From Methanobacterium sp. UBA44 (GTDB lineage Archaea; Methanobacteriota; Methanobacteria; Methanobacteriales; Methanobacteriaceae), in NCBI GenBank assembly GCA_002494885.1, contig DACV01000007.1, positions 340,628-404,627 on the forward strand: a stretch of 64,000 bases of DNA, written 5' to 3'. Under the pieces are notes generated by a model. That model was not told the origin of the DNA. It worked only from the letters and a program-made list of their open reading frames with translations, and did not search any database. Positions 43,661 through 53,702 of this stretch are shown piece by piece. Position 1 is the stretch's first letter. Each line of letters begins with the position of its first letter. A program made the translations under genes and the position numbers.

Positions 43661-46050
43661 ACATTCCAAACCATTACACCTTGATTTTGAGAAGCTAATT
43701 TAAATCGAGTTAATCCATTACCTCCCATCAAGAACAATCGTGTGAACATTGAATTTTCAAGCTCTCTGTTCATTGCAACCGTCACATATGTGTTATTTTG
43801 GGCTATCAAAAGTATACTTATTGGACTATCATTAGATACAATCTGATCCATTACAGTTGCGTTGCCCTGGGTTACAGTTAGCTTGTGTGGAGGCATTACT
43901 TGAGTTTCATTGTTATTGTCCAGATACAGTAGTCCTGCACTAATCTGAGATCCATTTATTTGTACCACAACATTATTTTGACCCTGGATTACAGTGGTGC
44001 CATTTACCTGGGTAGAGTTTGCTTCTGCAGCAGAGTAAAGATAATTCTGTCCAGTGCTATTATTGAAATTCCAGCTTCCAAAGTAAGACCACCAGCCAGC
44101 TTTTCCAAGCATGTCGCTACTTGTTATAAAGACACGCGGACTTGGGTTATCAGGGTGGGTGTATTTTAATACGTTTTGTGCTTGAGCAGGTGTCAACTTA
44201 TAATCATTTACCATTATAGTTTGTGCTGCCTGTTTATCAAGTGGTAAAACTTTAGTTAATATTTCAACACTTTTACCAGTATCCCTAGTATAGTTTTCAA
44301 GAGTTAAATAACCTAAATCCCCGCTTGAAGTAAGCATTCTAATTATTCCTGCTGCTAAATTCTCATCACTGGTGAATAGGGCTTTTCCAACCCAATAAGC
44401 TCTTGGAGAGTTTTGAGATCCTCCATCAAAGGTAACTGGTCGATCCGCCACTGCTGCAAATAAATGCCCATAATCCCACCATGAGGTAATTACAGTATTA
44501 TTTGGGGTGTTATTATTAATCCATCCCAGCGAATTATACATTGAATCATCTGTTCCTGGAACCACCGAATATGATGTAGTATATGCTCCTGTAACTGCAG
44601 GATACGATACTAATGCAATTAAAAGTAAAATCGCCACTGCACAGTATTTGGCATTTTTAATATATTTTCCAATAAATGGAGCAATCAAACCTATGGAAAC
44701 ACCAGCGCCTAATGCAATTGGTAGTGAAAATGTAGCAATAAACCTTGAACCTTTTGTCATGGCATAGGCAGTGATCAGGAGCCAGAAAGAGAATAATACA
44801 AGATATAAAACATAATCTGCTTTCCTTTTCAAAAGTTCAGGATCCTTTTTTACATTTATTCTTTCAGTTTTTTCTTCAACAGGTTCTACTTTAGTTTTTC
44901 TTCCCCTTCTTCTTGGCTTTTTCTTTATTTTGGGGGTTGTCTCTTTTGCTTCAGCTTTATTATCATTCTTTGGTTTTAATTTCCAGATAAGTAACGGAAC
45001 GCTAAAAATACCTAATATTAATGCAAAAATACCTCCAACACCATTCATAACGTCGTCGAAACTTGGTATCTGAAGTTCTGATACAGATACATAAACATTA
45101 GGATAAGCAGTGCCTGCAACGGCATCCTGGATAGTTGTAAATCCAAATGGCCCGAATAGTGCGTTTGCAAATTCAGAAGGCCCCATGCTAATCAACATCA
45201 ATATTGAGCTTGCTAAAACAAACACAACCAGTGAAAATAGTGCCTTTTGATCTAAAAACCAATTTATTCTACTTGAATAATCTTTTTGTGGTTTAATTGT
45301 ACTCATACCAAATACATATTTAGAAATTAGTAAATAGAGGATAGAAAAGCCCACCACAAGATAAAATGCATACCACCATCCAGTCCATGCCATTGAGAAA
45401 ATAAGCATGGAAATAACTGATAGAGCTACGAAAATTGACCTCCATTTAAAGTCATCAGAACGTATGCTCTCAATAAAGAACCATACAACAAGGAGAGGCA
45501 GTAATATGTTAAACATGTCTGTATCAAAAAATCCTGCAAAGGTATGGGAAAAATAGGATAATGCAGTAGCTATCAAAATTCCTGCAGTTATTCCACCAAA
45601 ATCATTGGTAATTCTCCTTACAAATAAATAAGCAGGAATTACACATAGAGATGCCATAAACGGAGCCATCCAAAAGGCTACTGTTACTAAAGAAACCTCA
45701 CTGAATACGTTGGCGAATTTGTAAACAAATGCAGTAAGATAAACTATTAATGGAGGATATTCTGCTGATCTTCCTTGGGGATAATAAGAATGCATATCCC
45801 ACTGAGTACCATTAATCACCGTATCTCCTAAAGATCCATGATCAATAAAATTCTCTGTCAATCTGAAATTGTAATATGAGTCCATTTCACTGAAATAGGG
45901 AAGTCCATTTTGATCCTGATAATATGCTTTCATATCATCTGGAACTACAGATAAATTAACTGCTTCGGCTCTAAGGAAAAATGATAATGAAAAAAGTAAA
46001 ATTATAATAATTACAGGCTTAGATTTTGATAAAAACTCTTTTGTATCCAT
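43654..46050 (-). CDS. aglB: oligosaccharyltransferase AglB (STT3 family)
   Basis: A 798-residue membrane enzyme that transfers lipid-linked glycans to Asn of exported proteins. It has an N-terminal helix, a loop with the catalytic DSYYNFR (DxD-like equivalent), about 11-13 membrane helices, and the WWDYGH motif near residue 520 at the start of the C-terminal extracellular domain. An unusual lysine/arginine-rich insertion (about residues 355-410, with KKKPRRRGRK) lies in a loop between helices. AGAGGT precedes the ATG. Confidence 0.92.
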   Translation of the reverse strand: MDTKEFLSKSKPVIIIILLFSLSFFLRAEAVNLSVVPDDMKAYYQDQNGLPYFSEMDSYYNFRLTENFIDHGSLGDTVINGTQWDMHSYYPQGRSAEYPPLIVYLTAFVYKFANVFSEVSLVTVAFWMAPFMASLCVIPAYLFVRRITNDFGGITAGILIATALSYFSHTFAGFFDTDMFNILLPLLVVWFFIESIRSDDFKWRSIFVALSVISMLIFSMAWTGWWYAFYLVVGFSILYLLISKYVFGMSTIKPQKDYSSRINWFLDQKALFSLVVFVLASSILMLISMGPSEFANALFGPFGFTTIQDAVAGTAYPNVYVSVSELQIPSFDDVMNGVGGIFALILGIFSVPLLIWKLKPKNDNKAEAKETTPKIKKKPRRRGRKTKVEPVEEKTERINVKKDPELLKRKADYVLYLVLFSFWLLITAYAMTKGSRFIATFSLPIALGAGVSIGLIAPFIGKYIKNAKYCAVAILLLIALVSYPAVTGAYTTSYSVVPGTDDSMYNSLGWINNNTPNNTVITSWWDYGHLFAAVADRPVTFDGGSQNSPRAYWVGKALFTSDENLAAGIIRMLTSSGDLGYLTLENYTRDTGKSVEILTKVLPLDKQAAQTIMVNDYKLTPAQAQNVLKYTHPDNPSPRVFITSSDMLGKAGWWSYFGSWNFNNSTGQNYLYSAAEANSTQVNGTTVIQGQNNVVVQINGSQISAGLLYLDNNNETQVMPPHKLTVTQGNATVMDQIVSNDSPISILLIAQNNTYVTVAMNRELENSMFTRLFLMGGNGLTRFKLASQNQGVMVWNVN

Positions 46051-46153
46051 ATTGAAACCTCTGATCTGGCGTTATCGTTTAATATATTTCAAGAATTTAA
46101 TTTAAAAGTATTTAAAATTTTATATCAGTCTTTAAATTTTAGATAGAAATATT

Positions 46154-46184
46154 AAAGTACCTTTAACAGTACTTTAAGTACTTT
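46154..46184. terminator. AAAGTAC / GTACTTT repeat between aglB and topA
   Basis: AAAGTAC (46154-46160) pairs with GTACTTT (46169-46175), and a further GTACTTT follows at 46178-46184. On the minus strand this forms a hairpin 42-72 bp after the topA stop, followed by AT-rich DNA. It may be a terminator, or an operator for aglB. Confidence 0.4.
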
Positions 46185-46225
46185 CAAGAAATATCAAAAA
46201 TAAAATATCAATTAAAACATGATTT

Positions 46226-48355
46226 CTATACTTCCTGTTCAACGGACTTTGTAAATCTGCACTTAGGAAAACCACTGCAACCAATAAATTCCCCATATCT
46301 ACCCATTCTCTTAATTAATTGATTTCCACATTGTGGACAAACCCCTACAGCTTCATTTGAAGGTTCTTGCCCTTCTCTACCGCATTTAGGGTCAAGACAT
46401 GCTCTCTGGCGAGGTTTTCCAAATGATATCATTGGGAGGCCACATTTCTCACATTTCGTTTTGAGTACGTTGCTGCCTCGAGGTATTGGATAAGTTATTT
46501 TACAATCAGGGTAAGCAGAACATCCAACAAAGGTACCCTTAGTTCTTGGAGAGTACTTCATAACCAGATTACCGCCGCATTTACATTCTCCCACAATACG
46601 GCTTTCTTCATAAGCTTCATAAAGCTTTTCACCAATTTTTGTCTTATTTTTTTCAATATCATCAAGAATAGAGGATACTTCATCTTTTGCTTCTTCAATA
46701 ACCTGATCTTTTGTTATTTTATCTTCCATAATCCCTTTAAGTTCCATTTCAAACTGTCTTGTTAGTTCTTCACTTGTAATATCTTCTGAATATTCCTTTA
46801 ATGTGTCTATAAGATGTTCACCAAGCTCATTGACTTTTATTTTCTGCCCTTCAATGTATTTTCTGTCATATAATATGGAAATGATATTTGCTCTGGTTGA
46901 TTTTGTACCGAGACCTCTCTTTTCAAGTTCCCTGATTAAAGATGCCTGGTTGTATCTTGCAGGAGGTTTAGTCTCTTTTTCTTCACAAATAATCTCTTCA
47001 ACCTTTAATTTATCCCCTTTTTTAATATCAGGGAACTCCTCATTTTCAACTTTTCTAAATGGATAGTGATCAAGCCAGCCCATTTTGGCCATTCTTTTTC
47101 TGCTAAAGCTGAATTCCTGCGAATTAATATCTAAATCCGTTTTCATGGATTCTTGAATTCCATCTTCGCCAAATACCGATATAAATCTGAATGTTATGAG
47201 TTCATAAAGTTTCTGGCCATCTGTATCTAAATTCTTAGGTAATGTACCTGTTGGGTGAATGGCAGGATGTGCTTCATCTGTTTTTTTACCTTCATTTGGT
47301 TTTAAAGGTTTTTTAAGTGCATCTACATGTTTTTTGAATGCAGAGCTTTTACTTAATTTTTTAAGTATTTTATCATATCCAATGCTTTTTGGAAGTTTCT
47401 GTGAAGAAGTACGAGGATATGAGGTGTATCCTTCAGTATAGAGGTTTTGAGCTATTTGCTGGGTTTTTTTAGGGCTGAAACCAAATACCCCATAAGCTTC
47501 TGATTGAAGGCTTCCAAGATCAAATGGGAATGGAGGAGCTCTTTTATTTTCTCTTAAAATAACGCCCTTTACAATTGCATCTTCTCCTTCGCATTCCGCG
47601 AGAATACCATCAGCATCTTTTCTCTCGAATATTTTCCCAGCTTTATGATCAGCAATTATATCTCCTTCAAGAGCAGCTTTTATAAGCCAGTAAGGTTCAG
47701 GGATAAATTTTTTTATATCTTTTTCTCTATCTACGAGTATAGAAAGAGTTGGAGTCTGCACTCGCCCTGCTGAAAGTTGAACGTACCTTTTTGTTGCTAC
47801 TCTTATAGAATCTGTTAAATATTTTGATATGTTAACTCCAAACAGAAAATCAAGGATATGTCTGGCAATACCGCTGTCTACCTGTCTAAAATCAACATCT
47901 ATTGGATTTTCATATGCATTAAGAATATCTTCCCTGGTTAAAGTTGAAAATTTCATTCTTGAAGCATTTTTTATACTTTCTTCGCCACAAGCATATTTCA
48001 ATGCATTGTATCCTATTAAAGTCCCTTCTATATCATAATCGCATGCATGAATGAATTTATCTGCACCTTTAGAAAGCTTTTTGATGGCATCTATATATCC
48101 TTTAACATATTTTTTCTGTTTATCTTTTTCATAAAGTGGAACCCATTCTATATCAAAAATTTTATCCTGACCAGAACTGGTTGGGGATAGAGAATATAAA
48201 TGACCAACTGCCGATAATACAGTTGTTTTTTTCCCATTTTCTTCAAATTCATAATATGGAACTTTTTTATAGCTGTTCTTTTTTGATCCTTTATTCAATG
48301 CTTTAGCTATTTTTTCAGATGACTTTGGCTTTTCGCAAATTATAATTTCATGCAT
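46226..48355 (-). CDS. topA: DNA topoisomerase I (type IA)
   Basis: A 709-residue enzyme that relaxes negative supercoils. Toprim domain with EKPKSSEKIAKAL and HACDYDIEGTLIG, and the catalytic tyrosine in GYTSYPRTSSQKLP. The C-terminal region has three zinc-finger units: CKCGGN..CSAYPDC, KTKCEKCGLP..CLDPKCG, and CPQCGNQ..CSGFPKC. The start is an ATG at 48355 with GTGAT just upstream; the frame also opens at a TTG four codons earlier. Confidence 0.95.
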   Translation of the reverse strand: MHEIIICEKPKSSEKIAKALNKGSKKNSYKKVPYYEFEENGKKTTVLSAVGHLYSLSPTSSGQDKIFDIEWVPLYEKDKQKKYVKGYIDAIKKLSKGADKFIHACDYDIEGTLIGYNALKYACGEESIKNASRMKFSTLTREDILNAYENPIDVDFRQVDSGIARHILDFLFGVNISKYLTDSIRVATKRYVQLSAGRVQTPTLSILVDREKDIKKFIPEPYWLIKAALEGDIIADHKAGKIFERKDADGILAECEGEDAIVKGVILRENKRAPPFPFDLGSLQSEAYGVFGFSPKKTQQIAQNLYTEGYTSYPRTSSQKLPKSIGYDKILKKLSKSSAFKKHVDALKKPLKPNEGKKTDEAHPAIHPTGTLPKNLDTDGQKLYELITFRFISVFGEDGIQESMKTDLDINSQEFSFSRKRMAKMGWLDHYPFRKVENEEFPDIKKGDKLKVEEIICEEKETKPPARYNQASLIRELEKRGLGTKSTRANIISILYDRKYIEGQKIKVNELGEHLIDTLKEYSEDITSEELTRQFEMELKGIMEDKITKDQVIEEAKDEVSSILDDIEKNKTKIGEKLYEAYEESRIVGECKCGGNLVMKYSPRTKGTFVGCSAYPDCKITYPIPRGSNVLKTKCEKCGLPMISFGKPRQRACLDPKCGREGQEPSNEAVGVCPQCGNQLIKRMGRYGEFIGCSGFPKCRFTKSVEQEV

Positions 48356-48367
48356 GGTATCACTCAA

Positions 48368-48728
48368 AATAATAATCGAGAGAGGATTTAGTAACTATTT
48401 AATAATAATTTGACAATAATTTATAATATTTTTATGTATATTAATTGACATACAATATAATAATTTTCCTATATTTAAAGGATATAGGTATTGATTTATC
48501 TTATTTTAGAAAAATTGACTATCTTATAATGAGGAATATACGTTTAATTTAAATATAAATCCATGAAAATAATTCATTAACCATGAACACTTAAAATAAG
48601 ATTTTTTATCATTATTTAACAACTGATCTATTCTTTAATAATTTTCATTTAACTTTCTTGCACAATGTATTTCTACACAACAAGACATAATTGATTTATC
48701 AAGTTTATTTATTTAAGGGAGATTTTAA
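48368..48728. other. non-coding spacer, 360 bp
   Basis: AT-rich divergent promoter region between topA and the phosphoesterase gene. No repeat or small gene is recognised. Confidence 0.5.
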
Positions 48729-49253
48729 ATGTTGATTGGAGTTATATCGGATACTCATATACCTGAGAGGGCTTCAAAAATACCCGAAGTTGTTTTTGAT
48801 GTGTTTAACGATGTGGATATGATTTTACATGCAGGAGATCTGGTTTCACAAGATGTTTTAAGGGAACTCCAAAAGATAGCTCCAACTAAGTGTTCTCAGG
48901 GGAATATGGACAGAGCTTATGGCCTGAATCTACCAAAAAATATTTTTTTTGAAGTTGAGGAGATTAAAGTGGGATTAAACCATGGTGAAGTCTATCCACG
49001 AGGAGATACTCAACAGTTGAAGTATATTTCTCTAGAAATGGGTGTTGAAGTATTAATTACAGGACATACACACTGGTCATTTATTAAAGAAGTTGGAAAT
49101 GTCCTTCTATTAAATCCTGGAAGTCCTACTGTCCCTCGATTATCAGATCCCTCCGTTATGCTTTTAAATATTGAAAATAAAAAATTAGATGCTGAAATTG
49201 TTAAAATTGGAGATCCTATCTGTAAGGCACTTAATTTTGAAAGTAAGGAATAA
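48729..49253 (+). CDS. YfcE/MJ0936-type metallophosphoesterase
   Basis: A 174-residue calcineurin-like phosphodiesterase. The metal-ligand motifs occur in order: SDTHIPERA, HAGDLVS, GNMDRA, NHGEVYP and TGHTHWS. Members hydrolyse phosphodiesters such as 2',3'-cyclic or model substrates; the natural substrate is unclear. GGGAGA precedes the ATG. It is followed after 33 bp by rlmE. Confidence 0.92.
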   Translation: MLIGVISDTHIPERASKIPEVVFDVFNDVDMILHAGDLVSQDVLRELQKIAPTKCSQGNMDRAYGLNLPKNIFFEVEEIKVGLNHGEVYPRGDTQQLKYISLEMGVEVLITGHTHWSFIKEVGNVLLLNPGSPTVPRLSDPSVMLLNIENKKLDAEIVKIGDPICKALNFESKE

Positions 49254-49286
49254 GTTTAATATTGACATTTTTAGAGTTGAGTAATA

Positions 49287-49892
49287 ATGAGTAAAAGATG
49301 GCAGGCTGAAAAGAAAAAAGAACATTACTATAAATCAGCGAAAAAAGAAAAATATAGATCAAGGGCATCATTCAAACTTCTTCAGTTAAATAAACGTTTT
49401 AAAATAATTAAACCTGATGATTATGTAGTTGATTTAGGTGCTGCTCCGGGAGGATGGTCACAGGTTGCTTTAGACATCGTTGGAGATAATGGATTTGTTG
49501 TGGGGGTTGATCTTCAAAGAATAAAGCCTTTTGAACATGAAAACTTCATTCAGATAACTGGAGATTTTACAGAAGAAGAAACCATAGAGAAAATTAAAAA
49601 AGCACTTAAAATAGATGCAGATGTTATTTTATCAGATGCCTCTCCCAAATTATCAGGAATAAAAGATATAGATCATCTTAAATCTATTGATTTAGCTGAA
49701 AATGCCCTAAAAATTGCTGAAAATATTTTAAAGCCCGGAGGTAATGTTATAATAAAAACTTTTCAGGGAGAAGAGTTTCAAAATCTTTTAAAAAAGCTAA
49801 AAAAGAAGTTTAAAATCGTTAAAACAACAAAACCTCCCTCTTCTAAAAAAGGAAGTATGGAGATGTATATCCTGGCTATCAGGCTCTTATGA
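49287..49892 (+). CDS. rlmE: 23S rRNA (uridine-2'-O-)-methyltransferase
   Basis: A 201-residue FtsJ/RrmJ-type SAM methyltransferase. SAM site VVDLGAAPGGWSQVA; catalytic K-D-K-E tetrad likely K31 (YRSRASFKLLQ), D116 of LSDASPKLSG, K153 (NVIIKTFQGEE) and E190 (KGSMEMYIL). It modifies a uridine of the peptidyl-transferase region of large-subunit rRNA. Confidence 0.93.
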   Translation: MSKRWQAEKKKEHYYKSAKKEKYRSRASFKLLQLNKRFKIIKPDDYVVDLGAAPGGWSQVALDIVGDNGFVVGVDLQRIKPFEHENFIQITGDFTEEETIEKIKKALKIDADVILSDASPKLSGIKDIDHLKSIDLAENALKIAENILKPGGNVIIKTFQGEEFQNLLKKLKKKFKIVKTTKPPSSKKGSMEMYILAIRLL

Positions 49893-50036
49893 AATATTAT
49901 GATTTTCAAAATAGTAATACTAATATGTAAAAAAATGATAATAATATTTAGAATTAGTTATGTCATCTTGTAGCTATTTATATTACTAAAATAAAGTCAC
50001 AAAATTTATTAGTGATAAAAATCAATATAATAACGC

Positions 50037-50267
50037 ATGGAACACATGAATGAAGAACTTTTTAAAAACTCCTTTTATTTCCTTATGGAAAGCGAATCCA
50101 TGCCAAGAGAAACTCTAGCCGAGCGCATTAAAGAGTTATCGCGTGATGAGCTTGAAGATATGGCTCAAAGAGCCATAAGCCTCGCACTTCGAGAACGAGA
50201 AGCCCGTCACGCATTACAAACCAGAATCGACAAGCAATTTCATGAAACTCTATATATGGCTTTTTAA
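50037..50267 (+). CDS. hypothetical protein, 76 aa
   Basis: Not recognised. A helical, charged protein (MPRETLAERIKELSRDELED, then ISLALREREARHALQTRI). Codon use is unlike AT-rich spacer DNA, and the ATG stands without a clear ribosome binding site about 25 bases after a TATA-like AATTTATTAGTG stretch, so a leaderless message is possible. Confidence 0.6.
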   Translation: MEHMNEELFKNSFYFLMESESMPRETLAERIKELSRDELEDMAQRAISLALREREARHALQTRIDKQFHETLYMAF

Positions 50268-50314
50268 GCTATAAATTTTTCTTTTTCTTTATTTAAGAAT
50301 TTAAATATTTGAAT

Positions 50315-50749
50315 CTAAATCTCAGATTTTACCTTGCCTAAACTTGTTTTAGCTTTCTGCATCTGTGTTTTTGCGATATAAATTCTATTATTAACCTCTT
50401 CTATTGGTTGATCCGTATTTAAAGCACTTTCAACATCGCCAACAGCAGATTCTGCCTTTACTGCATCAAGTTCGGCGGTTACAAAATCACTTTTAGCTTT
50501 TGCACTACCCGTTTTATATACCTGAATTTTGGTAGAGTCCAGTTGAGCTTTCAAAGCAGAAAGATCAGATTTTAGCGCTGCAAGTTCATCATAAGCTGTC
50601 CCTGTATCTACGTTGGTAGTAACTTTTGAAGAAATTCCCTGAAATCCTATATAAGCAAAAATAGCTATGGTGGTTATCACCATAATTATTCCAAGAAGGG
50701 ATATTGTCATTGAAGTCGCTTTAAATAAGTTTAATCTTGATCTTTTCAT
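50315..50749 (-). CDS. membrane-anchored coiled-coil protein
   Basis: A 144-residue protein with one N-terminal membrane helix (about 12-34) and a long helical domain, probably coiled-coil, rich in Lys, Ala and Asp (ELAALKSDLSALKAQLDS and FVTAELDAVKAESAVGDV). No catalytic motif. GGTGACGTA precedes the ATG. It may be a scaffold or surface spacer; function unknown. Confidence 0.65.
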   Translation of the reverse strand: MKRSRLNLFKATSMTISLLGIIMVITTIAIFAYIGFQGISSKVTTNVDTGTAYDELAALKSDLSALKAQLDSTKIQVYKTGSAKAKSDFVTAELDAVKAESAVGDVESALNTDQPIEEVNNRIYIAKTQMQKAKTSLGKVKSEI

Positions 50750-50900
50750 TACGTCACCATTTAAATGAATTTAAAATGATCCTTATTTTTTGTTTAGCCA
50801 TTTTAGTTAAGATTTAATAATATAAATAGTTATAATTTATTTTAAATTTTATCATTTTTTCTAGTAAAGATTATTATAGTTATGCAGTAATATAATATTG

Positions 50901-52901
50901 ATGGACACCATAACCGAAAAATCAAAAACATCTGTAGCAAAGTTTGAAGACTTTTTTAGTACAGAATACAAAGATGCTGTATTTGAATCCCTTGAAAAGT
51001 ATCCAGATGAGCGATCTGTTGTAGTAGATTACCTACAACTGGAAATGTTCGATCCAGATCTGGCTGATCTACTAATAGAGAAACCTGAAGAAGTTATTAA
51101 AGCAGCTCAAAAGGCCATTAAAAACATTGATACCACCAGGAAAAATGCGGATTTACAGGTTAGATTTGAAAATGTGACCAATAACATACCTCTAAGAGAA
51201 CTCAGAAGTAAATTCATCGGAAAATTCGTTGCAGTTGATGGGATCGTCAGAAAAACCAATGAAATCCGTCCCAGAATCGTAAATGCAATGTTTGAGTGCA
51301 GAAGCTGTATGAGACTCCATGAAGTTCCTCAAAAAAGTAATATGATCAGTGAACCCGCTCTCTGCAATGATTGTGGAGGTAGATCATTCAGATTACTTCA
51401 GGAAGAATCTGAATTTTTAGATACCCAAACTACAAAGCTTCAGGAACCTTTAGAAAACTTATCTGGAGGAGAGCAACCAAGACAAATTAACGTAGTCTTA
51501 GAAGATGATCTGGTTGATATGATTACTCCTGGAGACATAATTCGAATTACCGGGACTTTAAAAACCGTTCGAGATGAAAAAACAAAATTATTTAAAAATT
51601 ATATTTATTGTAATTACATTGAAGCACTTGAACAGGAATTTGAAGAGCTCCAAATAAGTGAAGAAGACGAAGAAGAGATAAAAGAACTTGCAAAAGACCC
51701 TAACGTTTATAATAAAATTATTAATTCTACAGCACCTTCCATTCAAGGTTATAGAGAAGTAAAAGAAGCTATAGCTCTCCAATTATTTGGAGGTGTCGCA
51801 AAAGAGCTTGAAGATAAAACAAGAATCAGGGGAGATGTTCACATATTAATTGTCGGTGATCCTGGTATTGGTAAATCTCAGATGCTTAAATATGTTTCCA
51901 AGCTCGCCCCACGTGGAATTTATACAAGCGGTAAAGGTACAAGTGGTGTTGGGCTAACTGCGGCTGCAGTTAAGGATGACCTTGGTGGATGGTCACTTGA
52001 AGCTGGTGCACTGGTCTTAGGGGATCGGGGTAATGTTTGTGTAGATGAACTTGATAAAATGCGATCAGAGGACCGATCTGCAATTCACGAAGCTCTTGAG
52101 CAACAGACAATAAGTATAGCTAAAGCAGGTATAATGGCAACTTTAAACTCGCGATGTGCTATGCTTGCAGCAGCGAATCCTAAATTTGGAAGATTTGATC
52201 GTTATAAATCTATCGCAGAGCAAATAAACCTTCCATCTCCAATACTTTCAAGATTTGACCTCATATTTGTTGTTGAGGATAAACCCAATGCAGAAAGAGA
52301 TAGAAAACTTGCAGGACATATTTTAGACATACACCAAAATGCTGAAATTCCTTTTGAAATTGATCCTGAACTTTTACGAAAATATATTGCATATGCAAGA
52401 AAACAGGTGCATCCAAAACTTACTGGTGGGGCCATAGAAGTTCTTCAAGAGTTTTATGTTGGAATGAGAGGTAGTGCTGAGGATGATGACTCTCCAGTCC
52501 CAATTACAGCCCGTCAGCTTGAGGCTTTAGTACGTCTGTCTGAAGCAAACTGTAAAATACGTTTAGGAAAAGAAGTTACTTCCGAGGACGCAAAAAGGGC
52601 CATTAAACTACAACAAGAATGTATGAAACAGGTTGGTCTTGATCCAGATACAGGTAAAGTGGATATAGACAAAGTAGAAGGGCGAACACCTAAATCAGAA
52701 CGTGATAAGGCCAGAGTCCTGCTTGATATTGTTAAAGAATTAAGTGATGAATATGGAGGTAGAGTACCAGTAAGTATTCTCACTGATGAGATGTCAGACA
52801 GATACAATATAAGTGAAGACAAAGTTAAGCAAATTATAACAAAATTAAAACAGCAAGGACTTGTATTTGAACCTACAGCCGGCTATCTTAAAACAGTATG
52901 A
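50901..52901 (+). CDS. mcm: minichromosome maintenance helicase MCM
   Basis: A 666-residue replicative helicase. An N-terminal domain holds the zinc site (CRSCM ... CNDCGG), then the beta-hairpin region; the AAA+ core has Walker A GDPGIGKSQMLKYV, Walker B VCVDELDKM and the arginine finger in LSRFDLIF. A C-terminal winged helix closes it. I use the ATG at 50901; a TTG stands one codon before. It is the only MCM in the window. Confidence 0.96.
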   Translation: MDTITEKSKTSVAKFEDFFSTEYKDAVFESLEKYPDERSVVVDYLQLEMFDPDLADLLIEKPEEVIKAAQKAIKNIDTTRKNADLQVRFENVTNNIPLRELRSKFIGKFVAVDGIVRKTNEIRPRIVNAMFECRSCMRLHEVPQKSNMISEPALCNDCGGRSFRLLQEESEFLDTQTTKLQEPLENLSGGEQPRQINVVLEDDLVDMITPGDIIRITGTLKTVRDEKTKLFKNYIYCNYIEALEQEFEELQISEEDEEEIKELAKDPNVYNKIINSTAPSIQGYREVKEAIALQLFGGVAKELEDKTRIRGDVHILIVGDPGIGKSQMLKYVSKLAPRGIYTSGKGTSGVGLTAAAVKDDLGGWSLEAGALVLGDRGNVCVDELDKMRSEDRSAIHEALEQQTISIAKAGIMATLNSRCAMLAAANPKFGRFDRYKSIAEQINLPSPILSRFDLIFVVEDKPNAERDRKLAGHILDIHQNAEIPFEIDPELLRKYIAYARKQVHPKLTGGAIEVLQEFYVGMRGSAEDDDSPVPITARQLEALVRLSEANCKIRLGKEVTSEDAKRAIKLQQECMKQVGLDPDTGKVDIDKVEGRTPKSERDKARVLLDIVKELSDEYGGRVPVSILTDEMSDRYNISEDKVKQIITKLKQQGLVFEPTAGYLKTV

Positions 52902-53116
52902 TTGAAGCATCGAAAACAATCGAAATCTATTATTTCCATTCCAAAAAATTTTTTTAACTAGAATTTCGAGCAATATATTCAATCATCAAATTTTTATATA
53001 AATAAAAGGTATATTTATATGCATTTAAATCAAAAATATCATTTTATTAAGATTACGCATTTCTTAATTTTTGAAGGTTAATAAAATCTTTTCAAAAAGA
53101 TTTTGGAGGTTAAATA

Positions 53117-53524
53117 ATGAGCGATTATGATAAATTATTAGATAGAGCAATAGATCAATTACCACAAAAGGTTTTTGAAACAACAAGATTTACCGTTCCT
53201 AAAGCTTATTCAGTAATTCAGGGGAACAGGACAATAATACAGAATTTCAAAGAAATTGCAGAAGCTTTAAACAGAGACCCGCAGCATTTACTAAAGTTTT
53301 TACTCAGAGAATTGGGTACTGCAGGGAACTTAGAGGGCAGCAGGGCCATAATGCAAGGGAAATTTACCCATTATCTCATAAACGACAGAATAGATGATTA
53401 TGTAAAGAGATTCATTATGTGTCACGAATGTAACCGGCCTGATACACGCATAATCAGAGAAGATCGTATATTTTTACTTAAATGCGAAGCTTGTGGTGCT
53501 AAAGCCCCACTTAAGACATTGTAA
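53117..53524 (+). CDS. eif2b: translation initiation factor aIF2 beta
   Basis: A 135-residue subunit of the factor that brings initiator tRNA to the ribosome. N-terminal helix, the central domain with GNRTIIQNFKEIAEALNRDP and GRFTHYL-like QGKFTHYLIN, and a C-terminal C4 zinc finger CHECNRPDTR ... CEACGAKAP. GGAGG precedes the ATG. Confidence 0.96.
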   Translation: MSDYDKLLDRAIDQLPQKVFETTRFTVPKAYSVIQGNRTIIQNFKEIAEALNRDPQHLLKFLLRELGTAGNLEGSRAIMQGKFTHYLINDRIDDYVKRFIMCHECNRPDTRIIREDRIFLLKCEACGAKAPLKTL

Positions 53525-53574
53525 ATGGCCAAATTACCATTTATTACTTTTTATCGCTCCAAAAATCGAAGCAT

Positions 53575-53663
53575 GCAAAAACTCCCTTTTTGCTGCCTGC
53601 AAATCTTAGATTTGCGGTTCAGGAATCGAAGATTCCTGCAACGTCAAAATTCTTTGAATTTTG
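53575..53663. repeat. hairpin cluster 6
   Basis: Four palindromes between the aIF2 beta and nmd3 genes: 53575-53593 (7-base arms, spacer of five), 53599-53615 (GCAAATC-TTA-GATTTGC), 53620-53638 (arms CAGGAATC / GATTCCTG, spacer GAA) and 53645-53663 (arms CAAAATTC / GAATTTTG, spacer TTT). Confidence 0.88.
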
Positions 53664-53702
53664 ATAGATTTTTGAGGATTTAATTAAGACTGATTTGATA
53701 TT

